Positions 42,475-52,810 of a DNA stretch of 64,000 bases are shown here, one piece after another. The position numbers were made by a program, and so were the translations under genes. Below the pieces are notes generated by a model. That model saw only the letters and a list, made by a program, of their open reading frames with translations, was not told the origin of the DNA and did not search any database. The stretch is from assembly GCF_009939195.1 (NCBI RefSeq), contig NZ_JAACKC010000010.1, forward strand, positions 71,081 to 135,080, given 5' to 3'. This stretch comes from Acinetobacter kanungonis. Its GTDB lineage: Bacteria; Pseudomonadota; Gammaproteobacteria; Pseudomonadales; Moraxellaceae. Each line of letters opens with the position of its first letter. Positions within the stretch are counted from its first letter, which is position 1.

Positions 42475-43344
42475 TTATTCTGCTTCAACCTGTTGAATTA
42501 CTGTGGCTAAATCTGATTCAGCATAGCCTTTATTCTGATGTGTCTGCAATTGTGATAATGCTTTTTTTGCTACAGGTATATCTAATTGGAATTTTTCAGC
42601 CAATTGCACCGCATTATTTAAATCTTTTGATAAAGTCTGCACCTTCCATTGTACAGGTTCAAACTGATGATTGGCCATTCTTGGTGTTAAAATTTGAAAC
42701 GGCTTCGAGTCGGCAAATCCTCCCGCCAGTGCAGGAGCCAGTAGGGTGGTGTCCACACCCGCTTGGCGTGCCAAGGCAACAGCTTCTGCAATAAGCGTGC
42801 TATTGGCTGCGACAATTAATTGGTTACAAATTTTGGTGGCTTGCCCTGTACCTGTTTCACCCATACGCGTGACGCGTTGTGAAAGCACGTTATAAATCAG
42901 GCTTAAACGCTGAATGATGTCGGCATCTCCACCAGCGAAAATCACCAACGTTCCTTGCTCAGCACCTGCTGTACCACCAGAGACAGGTGAATCAATCCAG
43001 TGTAGTCCATCATGCTGCGCTAAATCGGCCAGCGTTTTGGTTTTATCCACAGATAAACTTGAGAAATCCACAATCACCTGATTCGCTGTCCAGTAAGGCT
43101 GAATTTTTTCTATCACCTGTTGTGCAGCGGAATCGTCTGAAAGGCAGGTCAAGATCACAGGATAATCTGCAATATTTTCCAGTTTCAGTGCTGTGGCACC
43201 TAAATCAATCAGGACATCACAAGCGGCAGCAGTTCTGTTCCATACAGCCACGTCAAATCCAGCCTGAATCAAACGGGTTGCCATGCGGCTGCCCATTAAC
43301 CCCATCCCCAGAAATGCAATTTTCGTATTACGATCAAAATTCAT
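42475..43344 (-). CDS. NAD(P)-dependent beta-hydroxyacid dehydrogenase (GarR / 3-hydroxyisobutyrate dehydrogenase family)
   Basis: A 289-residue protein. Rossmann motif IAFLGMGLMGSRMATRLIQAGFDVAVWNRT, substrate-binding DSPVSGGTAGAEQGTLVIFAGGD, and GTGQATKICNQLIVAANSTLIAEAVALARQAGVD with the catalytic Lys define the family. By its position next to a Hyi-like isomerase it is best read as a tartronate semialdehyde reductase making glycerate; 3-hydroxyisobutyrate dehydrogenase is the alternative, given the crotonase upstream. The gene is 36 bp after the crotonase stop. Confidence 0.9.
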   Translation of the reverse strand: MNFDRNTKIAFLGMGLMGSRMATRLIQAGFDVAVWNRTAAACDVLIDLGATALKLENIADYPVILTCLSDDSAAQQVIEKIQPYWTANQVIVDFSSLSVDKTKTLADLAQHDGLHWIDSPVSGGTAGAEQGTLVIFAGGDADIIQRLSLIYNVLSQRVTRMGETGTGQATKICNQLIVAANSTLIAEAVALARQAGVDTTLLAPALAGGFADSKPFQILTPRMANHQFEPVQWKVQTLSKDLNNAVQLAEKFQLDIPVAKKALSQLQTHQNKGYAESDLATVIQQVEAE

Positions 43345-43380
43345 TGGAATCTCTCTATAGCTTATTCTTGTTACCGAAAG

Positions 43381-44169
43381 TTATTGGAACTGGCGCGGCA
43401 CAAATTGAACCTCGGGTTGTTTGTCTTTTTTACGCGCCAATTGACTGTTTTTACCTAATAAAAGTTTCAATTGCCAGATTTTTTCTAAACGTAAAGATTT
43501 ACGCGGTTGATGTTCCATCGCATCCAGCACCTGTTTGGCTGCGGCGAGGGCATCTGGAGAACGTTGCAGCATTTCTTCTGCAAGGGCTTGCGCTTGTTGT
43601 AGTGGGGTCTCAGACAAATGCGTGACCAAACCAATCTGCTTGGCATAATTGGCATCGAAAATACGGGCAGTTAGGGTAAGTTCTTTGGCTAAATCCAGTC
43701 CAATCACTCCTTTAAGTGAGCGGCTTAAGCCCATGTCAGGAACTAGCCCCCAACGGCTTTCCATAATTGACATTTGAGTGTCAGGATGGGCAATCCGTAT
43801 GTCTGCCGCCAAAGCCAATTGCATGCCTGCACCAAAGCAAAAACCTTCTAGAGCTGCAATGACAGGTACAGGTAATTCTTGCCAAATTAAAAATGCTTTT
43901 TGGAATAGGCTTTGCCCCGGTTTGACCAACTCCCAAGCGGCATAGGCTTTGTTTTTAGGATTGTTTAAGTCGGCAAGATCAATACCTGCACTAAACACAT
44001 TGGCTTCACCCGTTAAAATCACACAACGAATGCTGCGGTCTTTTTTCAGTTGATTGGCAACTTTGACCAATTCATTCAGTAAGGCAAAGCTCATGGCATT
44101 GCGTTTTTCTGGACGGTTTAGACTGACGGTTGCAATTCCGTTTTGTTTTTCTACACGTAATAAAGCCAT
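43381..44169 (-). CDS. Enoyl-CoA hydratase/isomerase (crotonase) family protein
   Basis: A 262-residue crotonase. LLRVEKQNGIATVSLNRPEKRNAMSFALLNEL, VILTGEANVFSAGIDLADLNN (first oxyanion-hole element), ALEGFCFGAGMQLALAADIRIA (second) and MESRWGLVPDMGLSRSL are typical. The MESRWGLVPDMG block has a Glu and an Asp at the positions used by dienoyl-CoA isomerases and hydratases. The start at 44169 (MALLRVEK) is preferred over an upstream ATG at 44229 that adds a Cys-rich non-family leader. It is the first gene of the crotonase-GarR-Hyi operon; the CoA substrate is unknown. Confidence 0.88.
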   Translation of the reverse strand: MALLRVEKQNGIATVSLNRPEKRNAMSFALLNELVKVANQLKKDRSIRCVILTGEANVFSAGIDLADLNNPKNKAYAAWELVKPGQSLFQKAFLIWQELPVPVIAALEGFCFGAGMQLALAADIRIAHPDTQMSIMESRWGLVPDMGLSRSLKGVIGLDLAKELTLTARIFDANYAKQIGLVTHLSETPLQQAQALAEEMLQRSPDALAAAKQVLDAMEHQPRKSLRLEKIWQLKLLLGKNSQLARKKDKQPEVQFVPRQFQ

Positions 44170-44259
44170 GCTGGATACTCTAATTTTGCTTTGCTTCGGA
44201 GCATAGCATGTGCATGTATGCCCATGCATGACAGCTCAGTCACATCTTTTTTCCTGAAA

Positions 44260-47070
44260 TTATTGGATTTGTTTATTTAAAATGGACTGTGCTGCCTGTT
44301 TTACCTGTTGCATGATCAGCTTCAAATCATCAAAGCGTTGTAAGGTTTCTTGAATAAACTGTTCATCAGCGCGACGCTTTTCTTTACGCAAGGTCGAGAT
44401 GAACTGTTCAAACGCTCCAGATGCTTCTTGTAGACTCGGTACACCCACATAGCGGGTTGCACCATAGAGACGATGCAGTACGTGTTCCAGTTGAGGGAAG
44501 TCTTCCAGTTCAATCAGTTGTTGCATTTCATCCAGTTCAGTCTGAAAACTGTCGACCAGCATTTTTAGCAGATCAATCGCCAAGTCTTCTTTGTTCGCTG
44601 CCAGTTGTAAGCTGTGCTGCCAGTTCAGAATTTCTGGATCAAGCGCCTCAATCACAATATTCTTTTCGACGAGGGCAGCTTTGTCGAAACTTTTACTGGT
44701 CCAGTGGGTCAAGATCTGAATAATTTGTTCGATCTGAATCGGCTTGGTGACATAGTCGTCCATACCGACTTTTAAGAGTTTCTGCTTTTCATCTGCCAGT
44801 GCATGTGCCGTGAGTGCAATAATCGGCAGATGGGTTTCTTCTTCTAAAGTGGACTCCAGTGCACGAATCGCGCGGGTGGTATCAATGCCTGACATTACAG
44901 GCATCTGAATGTCCATAAACACCAGATCAAAAGGTTTCAGTTTTTGTTCCAGTCGCGTTTGAATGATATCAATCGCTTCCTGTCCACTTTGCGCTTTGGT
45001 GGTGGTGACATTCAGTTCACTGAGCAGGGCTTCAAGTACAATCAGGTTTGGTAGGTGGTCATCAACCGCTAAAATATGCAAGCCCTGACCGTCGAAGTTT
45101 TCATGGTGTTCAGACTGGAAGACCGACTGGTTGTTCAGAAGTTGAATCAGGGCGCTACGGCTTAAAGGTTGATATAGTGGACGAGCACGATATTCATTCA
45201 GCATGTTCGGATCGAGCGCCATTTGGTAGCCATAAACCGCAAGGCTGCCGGTATATCGGCTGCGAATTTCCTTCAACATGGCTTCGGTGTCACCACTATG
45301 ATCCACAATCAACCAGGTATTTTCTTGTTGCGACTGAAGTTGATTCAAGCGACTAAATAAATCCAAAATCGATGCTGTTTCAATATGTTCGACTTGGTAG
45401 TTTTCAAGATAGTGACGGAGTACATGTGCCGCCGCAGGATGGGCTAGATAAGATACCACTTTCATATGTTCGAATTGTGGATGCACAATTTCATATTCGT
45501 CATCTACGGCAAACATCGCGGTAAACCAGAAAGTCGAACCTTTCTCGGTTGGTGCACGTTCTTGGTTGTCTTCAAAACCAATTTGGCCTTGCATTAAATG
45601 CACCAACTGTTTGGAAATGGCCAAACCGAGTCCTGTGCCGCCAAATTGACGTGTCACCGAAGCATCCCCTTGTGAGAAGGATTCAAACAGGCGTTTACGG
45701 TCAGTGCCACTTAAGCCGATACCGCTATCTTGGACGCTAAAATGCAGCAGGCATTGTCCGATATCATCATGCTTCATACGTACCCGAACAATGATTTCAC
45801 CATCGGGGGTAAACTTAATCGCATTGGAAATCAAATTGGTCAGAATCTGCTTAAAGCGTAAGGTATCACCAATTACCTGTTTCGGAACATCGTCGCCATA
45901 GTAGAACGCCATATCGATATGCTTTTGTGCTGCCAATGGTGACAGCATATCCATCACATCGAAAATCGCTTCTTCCAGATCAAATGGAGCAGTTTCCAGT
46001 TCCAGTTTGCCAGCATCAATTTTAGAGAAATCTAGAACATCATTAATCAGTGCCAATAAGTGCGCGGAAGATTTACGAATGGTCTGTAAATATAGATTTT
46101 GTTCATTACTTAAATTGCCCTGACGCAACAGCAAATGAATAAAGCCGTCGATACTGTTTAATGGTGTTCTGAGTTCATGGCTGATATTCGCCAAAAATAC
46201 CGACTTGGCTTGGTTGGCGGAAATTGCTTGGTCACGCGCTTGACGATAGGTAATGTTTTGCACTTCTAAGGTGTCGAGGGTACGTCTTAAGTCATCTTCA
46301 GTTTGTTCGGTATGTTCTTTGAGTTCTAAAAAACTGAAATGAAGACGTTTTACCACATTGGCGATGTCACGCTGTAGTAAGCGTAATTCGCCAGTACTGT
46401 TAATGATCATGTGTTGATCAAGGGTGTCGGCATTTAGACGTTGAAGCTGCATGCGAATTTCGTACATCGGGGCAATCCAGCGACGTGAATAGAAATTCAA
46501 ACACAGTAATAGCAGCAACAGGGTTAACAATCCTGTTGCGATCAACACAATCAGGACGCGGTAACGCGCAATCTGTAAGGGTTGATTGTCCAGCTCAATC
46601 AGCAGCCAGCCTTTATGATTCGGAGAATCATTAATTTGCATGCCATAGACATGATTGCCATTGGATTTGAGCGGACCGAAAAAGCTTTTATCGGTCGGGT
46701 ATTTGGGCCATTGCGCTTGTGCATCACCGCCCACATGGATGCGTTCAGCACCCGTGTGGTCAATAATTGTCGCCTGATTCAGCAGCTTTTCATTAAACAT
46801 ATACTGCATGGCATTTTGCGCTTGATCATAATGCCATGGATAGCGATTGAGTAAGTCGAGTGCTGATTCGGCAGTACTTTGGTAACGGGTCAAAATCGCA
46901 ATTGCCATTTGACGTTGCTGCGCTTTGGCTGCATTTGATGTTTCTGATAAGACCAATGCCGCACCTACACATGCCAAAACCATAATTGGCACAAAAATCA
47001 TGGCAATCAATTGCCCATACGCATGATTTAAGTGTAAGCGTTTAAATAACTTTTTATTGATATTCGACAT
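44260..47070 (-). CDS. gacS: Hybrid sensor histidine kinase GacS/BarA
   Basis: A 936-residue inner-membrane tripartite kinase. Helix 1 is at about 22-42, a periplasmic sensor region at about 45-168, helix 2 at about 171-193, then HAMP, the phosphorylated His298 in FLANISHELRTPLNS, an ATPase domain (NLISNAIKFTPDG; DSGIGL; GGTGLGLAI), a receiver with Asp720 in LVFMDIQMPVMSG, and a C-terminal HPt with His866 in LHRLYGATRYVGVPSL. This is the BarA/GacS order. Its partner GacA (UvrY) is elsewhere in the genome. GacS controls motility, virulence and aromatic-acid catabolism in Acinetobacter. It is divergent from cysM. Confidence 0.96.
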   Translation of the reverse strand: MSNINKKLFKRLHLNHAYGQLIAMIFVPIMVLACVGAALVLSETSNAAKAQQRQMAIAILTRYQSTAESALDLLNRYPWHYDQAQNAMQYMFNEKLLNQATIIDHTGAERIHVGGDAQAQWPKYPTDKSFFGPLKSNGNHVYGMQINDSPNHKGWLLIELDNQPLQIARYRVLIVLIATGLLTLLLLLLCLNFYSRRWIAPMYEIRMQLQRLNADTLDQHMIINSTGELRLLQRDIANVVKRLHFSFLELKEHTEQTEDDLRRTLDTLEVQNITYRQARDQAISANQAKSVFLANISHELRTPLNSIDGFIHLLLRQGNLSNEQNLYLQTIRKSSAHLLALINDVLDFSKIDAGKLELETAPFDLEEAIFDVMDMLSPLAAQKHIDMAFYYGDDVPKQVIGDTLRFKQILTNLISNAIKFTPDGEIIVRVRMKHDDIGQCLLHFSVQDSGIGLSGTDRKRLFESFSQGDASVTRQFGGTGLGLAISKQLVHLMQGQIGFEDNQERAPTEKGSTFWFTAMFAVDDEYEIVHPQFEHMKVVSYLAHPAAAHVLRHYLENYQVEHIETASILDLFSRLNQLQSQQENTWLIVDHSGDTEAMLKEIRSRYTGSLAVYGYQMALDPNMLNEYRARPLYQPLSRSALIQLLNNQSVFQSEHHENFDGQGLHILAVDDHLPNLIVLEALLSELNVTTTKAQSGQEAIDIIQTRLEQKLKPFDLVFMDIQMPVMSGIDTTRAIRALESTLEEETHLPIIALTAHALADEKQKLLKVGMDDYVTKPIQIEQIIQILTHWTSKSFDKAALVEKNIVIEALDPEILNWQHSLQLAANKEDLAIDLLKMLVDSFQTELDEMQQLIELEDFPQLEHVLHRLYGATRYVGVPSLQEASGAFEQFISTLRKEKRRADEQFIQETLQRFDDLKLIMQQVKQAAQSILNKQIQ

Positions 47071-47223
47071 GGCAAACGTAGTAAATTCCCTATGCCCAGC
47101 ATATTAACATGCTTTATTTGAAACTGACCGTGCTTTAATCACTTTCATGAAAAACCCTGCGAAATGGGTGCAGGGACATGCATTTTTTCATACAATACCC
47201 GCACCTCGATCAAGGTGCACACC

Positions 47224-48153
47224 ATGAGTAACACAACCCCCGATTTTCAAGCAGATGAATTTTTGTTGGACCACTATGTAGGAAAAACACCTTTGGTGCG
47301 TTTACAACGTCTGGCAAGTCACACGCAAGCCACGGTTTTGGCAAAATTAGAAGGCAACAACCCAGCGGGTTCAGTCAAAGACCGTCCAGCCTATAACATG
47401 ATTATGCAGGCAGAAAAGCGTGGACAAATTCGACCTGGGGATACTTTGATTGAGGCAACCAGTGGTAATACAGGCATTGCCTTGGCGATGGTTGCAGCAA
47501 TGCGCGGTTATCAGATGAAACTGATCATGCCAAACAACATGAGCCAAGAACGTAAAGATGCCATGCGTGCCTATGGGGCCGAGTTGATTGAAGTCACTCA
47601 GCAACAAGGCATGGAAGGTGCACGTGATTTGGCCTTGCAGATGCAAGCTGAAGGCAAGGGTTTGGTGTTGAATCAGTTTGGCAATCCAGACAATGTCGAA
47701 GCACATTACTTGACCACAGGTCCAGAAATCTGGCAACAAACCGCTGGCAAGATCACGCATTTTGTCAGTGCCATGGGCACGACGGGCACCATTATGGGCG
47801 TATCCAAATATCTAAAAGAACAAAATCCTGACATTCAAATTGTCGGTTTGCAGCCTGAAGATGGTTCCAGCATTGCGGGTATTCGCCGTTGGCCACAAGA
47901 ATACTTGCCGACCATTTTTGATCGTAGCCGTATTGACCGCATTATGGATATTCCACAAATTGAAGCGGAAAAAACCATGCGTAAGCTAGCGCAAAAAGAA
48001 GGCATCAGTGCGGGAACGTCATCGGGTGGTGCAGTGTGGGCATCCCTACGTATTGCAGAAGAAAACCCAGATGCAGTGATTGTCTGCATTATCTGTGACC
48101 GTGGTGACCGTTATCTATCAACGGGCTTGTTCTCAGTACAAGATCCTGAATAA
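47224..48153 (+). CDS. cysM: Cysteine synthase B (O-acetylserine sulfhydrylase)
   Basis: A 309-residue PLP enzyme. It makes cysteine from O-acetylserine and sulfide (or thiosulfate). VGKTPLVRLQRL, EGNNPAGSVKDRPAYNMI with the PLP Lys52, EATSGNTGIALA, and AMGTTGTIMGVSKYLKE are diagnostic; the IRRWPQEYLPTIFD segment is CysM-specific. Start at 47224 with AAGGTG upstream; an in-frame ATG at 47164 is unlikely. It begins a run of same-strand genes reaching mazG. Confidence 0.95.
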   Translation: MSNTTPDFQADEFLLDHYVGKTPLVRLQRLASHTQATVLAKLEGNNPAGSVKDRPAYNMIMQAEKRGQIRPGDTLIEATSGNTGIALAMVAAMRGYQMKLIMPNNMSQERKDAMRAYGAELIEVTQQQGMEGARDLALQMQAEGKGLVLNQFGNPDNVEAHYLTTGPEIWQQTAGKITHFVSAMGTTGTIMGVSKYLKEQNPDIQIVGLQPEDGSSIAGIRRWPQEYLPTIFDRSRIDRIMDIPQIEAEKTMRKLAQKEGISAGTSSGGAVWASLRIAEENPDAVIVCIICDRGDRYLSTGLFSVQDPE

Positions 48154-48181
48154 TTTAAGATTGATTATATAGAGATTAAAG

Positions 48182-49000
48182 ATGCGCTTACCTGTTCTTG
48201 TTTTTGACATTGAAACCATGACGGACTTGAAGTCTGGGGCGCATCTTTATGGTCTGGACTTGCCCGAAGCAGATTTGCAGCAGGCACTCACCAAGTTGCG
48301 TCGCCAAGAATCGGGGATGGACTTTCAGCGCTTAGCTTTACATGAAATTGTCTGCATTTCAGGTTTATGGATTGATGAGCTGGGGGCGATGAAACTGTTT
48401 TCGTTTAGTCGGGAACAGTATTCAGAAGCTGAGATCTTAAAGAAATTTCTCTCGATTTTTGATAAGAAGCATCCGACTTTAGTGAGCTGGAATGGTTCGC
48501 AGTTTGATTTGCCCGTGATTTTGTTCCGAGCCATGTATCATGGTTTATCTGCATCAAGTCTGTTCGATCAAGGTGAGATTGATCATCAGAAGAAGTATAA
48601 TAACTACCAAAATCGCTACCATCAGCGTCATGTCGATTTAATGGATGTGATGGCGATGTTTAATTTGCGCCATTTCCAAAAACTGGATGATGTTGCCCAT
48701 CTTTTAGGTTTCCCTGGGAAGCGTGGCGATGGTGGTTACCATGTGCCCGAATATGTTCGGTTACAACAATGGCAGGATTTAACTGGCTATTGTGAGGGCG
48801 ATGTATTAAATACATGGCTGATCTATTTACGCTGGTTGTTATTGAAAGGTCAATTACAGCAGCAAGAGCATCAGGCTTGGATTCAGGCGAGCATTCAGTT
48901 GTTACAGTCTCATCCACAACATGCTGATTTTCTGAATATTTGGCGCCAAACGTCATTGCAGACTGAATTTACAGCATCCGATTTTCACCATTCAAACTAG
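48182..49000 (+). CDS. Predicted 3'-5' exonuclease of the PolB-like DEDD superfamily
   Basis: A 272-residue protein. DEDD exonuclease motifs are visible: VFDIETMTD (Exo I), SWNGSQFDLPVILFRAMYHG (Exo II) and YCEGDVLNTWLIYLRW (Exo III). The family is related to the proofreading domain of B-type DNA polymerases and is usually annotated as a predicted polysaccharide-type or PolB-like exonuclease. It begins 28 bp after cysM and ends 6 bp before rlmD. Its biological role is not established. Confidence 0.9.
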   Translation: MRLPVLVFDIETMTDLKSGAHLYGLDLPEADLQQALTKLRRQESGMDFQRLALHEIVCISGLWIDELGAMKLFSFSREQYSEAEILKKFLSIFDKKHPTLVSWNGSQFDLPVILFRAMYHGLSASSLFDQGEIDHQKKYNNYQNRYHQRHVDLMDVMAMFNLRHFQKLDDVAHLLGFPGKRGDGGYHVPEYVRLQQWQDLTGYCEGDVLNTWLIYLRWLLLKGQLQQQEHQAWIQASIQLLQSHPQHADFLNIWRQTSLQTEFTASDFHHSN

Positions 49001-49006
49001 GTTTTC

Positions 49007-50398
49007 ATGAAGCATCGTCAGCATACCCGTCCAAGTCAGCAACCGATTTATACTTTTCAGGTTGAGACACTTTCACATGAAGGACGTGGAATTGCCCACT
49101 ATGGTACGGATGCCGCACACCCTGTTGAAAAGCACGGCAAGAAAGTCTTTATTGCTCAGGCACTTCCTGGGGAAACTGTTCGTGCCAAAATTACGCATAG
49201 CAATAAGCGCTTGGAAGAGGCGGATTGCATCGAAGTTTTGGGTACGCCATCAAGCTTAAGAGTGAAGCCCGCTTGTCCGCATTTTCATGCCTGTGGCGGT
49301 TGTAGTTTGCAACATATTGAAAAAGACGAGCAGATTCGCTTCAAACAGGATGTACTGAAATCACATTTACAGCATTTTGCAGGTTTACAGCCTGAAGAAT
49401 GGCTGGCACCGATTCGTTCATTACGAGAAGACTACCGCCGTAAAGCGCGAATTGGCGTGCGCTATTTCCCACAGCGTGATCAATTGATTGTGGGGTTTCG
49501 TGAAAAGCAAAGTAATAAACTGACGTCGATTGACCGTTGTCTGGTACTGGATCAGGCTTTTGGTTCAATTACCCGTTTAAAACAGTTACTCCAAAGTCTA
49601 ACAGCCAAAGCCGCGATTGGGCATATAGAATTGGCAATGGGGGATCAGGATATTGCCTTACTGATTCGCCATACAGAAAAATTATCGGACCATGATGTCA
49701 ACCAATTAAAACAGTTTACGTTACAGAAACAATGGCAATTGTATTTGCAGCCCGCAGGTCCAGACAGCATACAACGTGTGGATCAAGTACAGGCTGAAAT
49801 GCGTTTACATTATGCTTTACCTGACTTTGATGTGAATTTTAGCTTTAGTCCACTCGATTTTACGCAGGTGAACTCAACTGTAAATCCGCAAATGGTCAAG
49901 CTGGCATGTGAATTGCTTCAGCTGCAACAAGGTGATCGCGTTTTGGATCTCTTTTGTGGACTTGGTAACTTCTCTTTACCCCTCGCACGTTGTGTTGGAC
50001 CGACAGGACAGGTGATTGCGGTCGAAGGAAGTGATGAAATGGTTCAACGTGGGCAAGACAATGCACGTCGCAATGCTATGACCAATGTTGAGTTCTTTTC
50101 ACAAGATTTAACAAAAGATTTTTCGCATCATTCTTGGGCAAAACAGGGATTTGATGCATTATTGATAGACCCTCCGCGCTCTGGAGCGGAAGAGGTAATG
50201 CATTATGTTCCTAAATTTAATGCAAAAAAAATCGTTTATGTTTCATGTAATCCAGCAACACTGGCAAGGGATGCGGGTGTTTTGGCACAACATGGCTATC
50301 GATTAAAAAAGGCGGGTGTGATGGATATGTTTACGCATACTGAACATGTCGAATCAATTGCCTTATTTGAGCAAGAAAAAGAGATAAACGATTTATAA
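49007..50398 (+). CDS. rlmD: 23S rRNA (uracil-1939-C5)-methyltransferase
   Basis: A 463-residue enzyme with an N-terminal TRAM domain ([14 protein letters not shown] ... [18 protein letters not shown]). The [4Fe-4S] cysteines are Cys90, Cys96 and Cys99 ([16 protein letters not shown]) plus Cys178 ([10 protein letters not shown]). A SAM-binding domain has [16 protein letters not shown] and [12 protein letters not shown], and the nucleophilic Cys is in [13 protein letters not shown]. This matches RlmD (RumA), which makes m5U1939. It sits directly upstream of relA. Confidence 0.95.
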   Translation: MKHRQHTRPSQQPIYTFQVETLSHEGRGIAHYGTDAAHPVEKHGKKVFIAQALPGETVRAKITHSNKRLEEADCIEVLGTPSSLRVKPACPHFHACGGCSLQHIEKDEQIRFKQDVLKSHLQHFAGLQPEEWLAPIRSLREDYRRKARIGVRYFPQRDQLIVGFREKQSNKLTSIDRCLVLDQAFGSITRLKQLLQSLTAKAAIGHIELAMGDQDIALLIRHTEKLSDHDVNQLKQFTLQKQWQLYLQPAGPDSIQRVDQVQAEMRLHYALPDFDVNFSFSPLDFTQVNSTVNPQMVKLACELLQLQQGDRVLDLFCGLGNFSLPLARCVGPTGQVIAVEGSDEMVQRGQDNARRNAMTNVEFFSQDLTKDFSHHSWAKQGFDALLIDPPRSGAEEVMHYVPKFNAKKIVYVSCNPATLARDAGVLAQHGYRLKKAGVMDMFTHTEHVESIALFEQEKEINDL

Positions 50399-50427
50399 TA
50401 TGAATGATCATTTCGTAGGAGAAGGGT

Positions 50428-52734
50428 ATGGTCACAGTACGTGAGCAATTGCCTGGACGACTCAACGAGTTGTCTGAGGAAGCGACTGTAGAGCATGCCG
50501 AACAAGCTCAGCTGGATTTAGCCGAATGGTTAGATCGAGTACGCAGCATTTTAGACGGGGCAGCGCTCAAGCAACTCGAAGAAGTTGCCAAAGAGACGCT
50601 GCAAAAAGAGTTAGAATCCACCACCAATCATCGATCGAATACCTTTTATACGGGTATTGAAATGGCTGATATTTTGGCACATTTACATGTCGATGAAGAT
50701 ACCCTTTCTGCTGCAATGTTGTACCGCAGTGTTCGTGAAGGACTCATGAGCATTGATTTTGTACGAGAACATTTTGGCGAACAAGTCTATGGCTTGGTCA
50801 AAGGTACCCTGTCGATGGGTAAGCTTTCCGAGCTGATTGAACAAAATAAACGTTTAGAAGACCATTTTAATAATGATCAGCGTGAACATTTGACTGGCAT
50901 CTATAAGATGTTGATTTCAGTCACTGAAGATGTTCGTGTTGTCCTGATTAAGCTGGCGGAACGTACCTATGCGTTGCGTGAATTGGCGAAATCATCGCGT
51001 GAGCGCCAAGAGCGTGTAGCACGAGAAATTCTCACCATTTACTCACCTTTGGCTCACCGTTTGGGGATTGCACAATTAAAGTGGGAGCTGGAAGATTTAG
51101 CCTTTCGTTATCTGGCACCAGAACGCTATAAAGAAATTGCATCCTTACTCAACGAAAAGCGCTTAGAGCGCGAACACTATATTCAGTTCGTGATTGATAA
51201 GCTCAAGAATGAGTTGGCTGAACATGGTATTGAAGCCGAGATCAATGGTCGGGTCAAACACATCTATTCGATTTATCGTAAGATGAAAAGTAAGAACCTG
51301 AGCTTCGATCAGCTGTATGACATCCGTGCAGTGCGTGTATTGGTGAAGTCGGTTCCAGAATGCTATCACTCGTTGGGCATTGTGCATCAAATTTGGCGAC
51401 ATATTCCGCATCAATTTGATGACTACATTACCAATCCGAAAGCCAACGGTTATCGCTCATTGCATACCGCTGTGATTGCGGAAAACAAATCACTGGAAGT
51501 ACAAATCCGTACCCGTGATATGCATGAAGAAGCAGAACTTGGGGTATGTTCGCACTTTAATTATAAAGAAGGCGCGAAAACCACTGACCGCTCTTTCAAT
51601 CATCGTTTACATTCATTGCGTTCAGTCTTGGAACACTACCAAGAGCGCAATGATGCCAGCGCGCATAAAGAAGATGAAGATTCTGAGAACTTTGAACAGA
51701 TTCAAGAGTTTGAAGATTTTGAGAAAATTTATGTGTTTAGCCGTGATGGTGATATTAAAGAATTGCCACGTGGTTCGACCGTGCTGGATTTTGCCTACCA
51801 TGTGCATACTGAGGTTGGTAACAAGTGCTATGCGGCACGTGTAAACCAACGCTATGTACCGCTGACCTATACTTTAAAAACGGGTGAGCAAGTTGAGATT
51901 TTAACCAAGAAAGACCGTGAGCCAAACCGTGACTGGTTGGTGAACTCGTTGGGTTATATCAAGACTGCACGTGCGCGTGACAAGTTACGCCATTGGTTCC
52001 GTCAGCAAGATCGCAGTAAGAATCTGGAAATTGGTCGCGATATTCTGAACAAAGAACTTTCGCGTCTGGCCATCCATCCAAAAAGTATCGATTTAAGCGA
52101 CTACTGTAATCACTTTAATGTGAAAACAGGGGATGACATTCTGATTAACTTGGTGAGCGGTGATATTAGCCTGCATGCCTTGATGAATCAGGTTAATCGT
52201 CATATGCATCTGGATCAGGATGAGCCTGAGCTGGTGCTCAAGCCTGCTTTGAATCCACGTGCTAGCCATACTTTATCGGCACATGGGATTCTGATTGATG
52301 GCTTGGACAATGTGGAATTGCATGTTGCACAATGCTGTCAACCCGTCCATGGTGAATCGATTGGCGGTTATATCACCCTGAATCGAGGGGTCAGCATTCA
52401 TAAAGTGGCATGCCCAGACTACGTGCGTATGATCGGTCAGGAACCTGAGCGTGCCGTCGAAGCAGATTGGGAAATGCAGCCAACTCGCGGTCAAAGTGTG
52501 CAGATTGTGGTGGAAGCCTATGACCGTCGTGGTTTGCTGAAAGATCTGACCCAAGTGATTTTCTCTGATCAGATTAATATCCGTCAGGTGAATACCATTT
52601 CCGAAGCGGACGGTATTGCCAATATGAAGCTGTTGATTGAGGTCAAAGGTTTGGCGCAGTTGTCACGCTTGTTGGCCCGTTTAGAGCAGCAACCTGGAAT
52701 TATCAGTGCCCGTCGTTTAATTCAAGGGAATTAA
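50428..52734 (+). CDS. relA: GTP pyrophosphokinase RelA
   Basis: A 768-residue ribosome-associated (p)ppGpp synthetase. The hydrolase domain is degenerate: where SpoT has the metal-binding HD pair, this protein has TLSAAMLYRSVREG (Tyr-Arg), so it should be synthetase-only. The synthetase domain has IYSIYRKMKSKNLSFDQLYDIRAVRVLV and YRSLHTAVIAENKSLEVQIRTRDMHEEAELGVCSHFNYKEG. A TGS domain (IYVFSRDGDIKELPRGSTVLDFAYHVHTEVG) and a C-terminal ACT domain follow. GTG-rich neighbourhood aside, the ATG at 50428 has AGGAGAAGG upstream. Confidence 0.96.
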   Translation: MVTVREQLPGRLNELSEEATVEHAEQAQLDLAEWLDRVRSILDGAALKQLEEVAKETLQKELESTTNHRSNTFYTGIEMADILAHLHVDEDTLSAAMLYRSVREGLMSIDFVREHFGEQVYGLVKGTLSMGKLSELIEQNKRLEDHFNNDQREHLTGIYKMLISVTEDVRVVLIKLAERTYALRELAKSSRERQERVAREILTIYSPLAHRLGIAQLKWELEDLAFRYLAPERYKEIASLLNEKRLEREHYIQFVIDKLKNELAEHGIEAEINGRVKHIYSIYRKMKSKNLSFDQLYDIRAVRVLVKSVPECYHSLGIVHQIWRHIPHQFDDYITNPKANGYRSLHTAVIAENKSLEVQIRTRDMHEEAELGVCSHFNYKEGAKTTDRSFNHRLHSLRSVLEHYQERNDASAHKEDEDSENFEQIQEFEDFEKIYVFSRDGDIKELPRGSTVLDFAYHVHTEVGNKCYAARVNQRYVPLTYTLKTGEQVEILTKKDREPNRDWLVNSLGYIKTARARDKLRHWFRQQDRSKNLEIGRDILNKELSRLAIHPKSIDLSDYCNHFNVKTGDDILINLVSGDISLHALMNQVNRHMHLDQDEPELVLKPALNPRASHTLSAHGILIDGLDNVELHVAQCCQPVHGESIGGYITLNRGVSIHKVACPDYVRMIGQEPERAVEADWEMQPTRGQSVQIVVEAYDRRGLLKDLTQVIFSDQINIRQVNTISEADGIANMKLLIEVKGLAQLSRLLARLEQQPGIISARRLIQGN

Positions 52735-52742
52735 GCGCATTC

Positions 52743-52769
52743 AAAAGCCTGCCTAGAGCAGGCTTTTTT
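52743..52769 (+). terminator. Rho-independent terminator after relA
   Basis: Stem AAGCCTGC / GCAGGCTT, 5-nt loop and T-run, 10 bp after the relA stop. Confidence 0.88.
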
Positions 52770-52810
52770 ATCGATGTTTTTTTAAATTTTGAATAGAGAG
52801 CAAGTCAGAG

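Noticed and set aside
44170..44229. Upstream in-frame start extending the crotonase by 20 residues
   Set aside because: The extension is Cys-rich and unlike the family; MALLRVEK matches normal crotonase N-termini.
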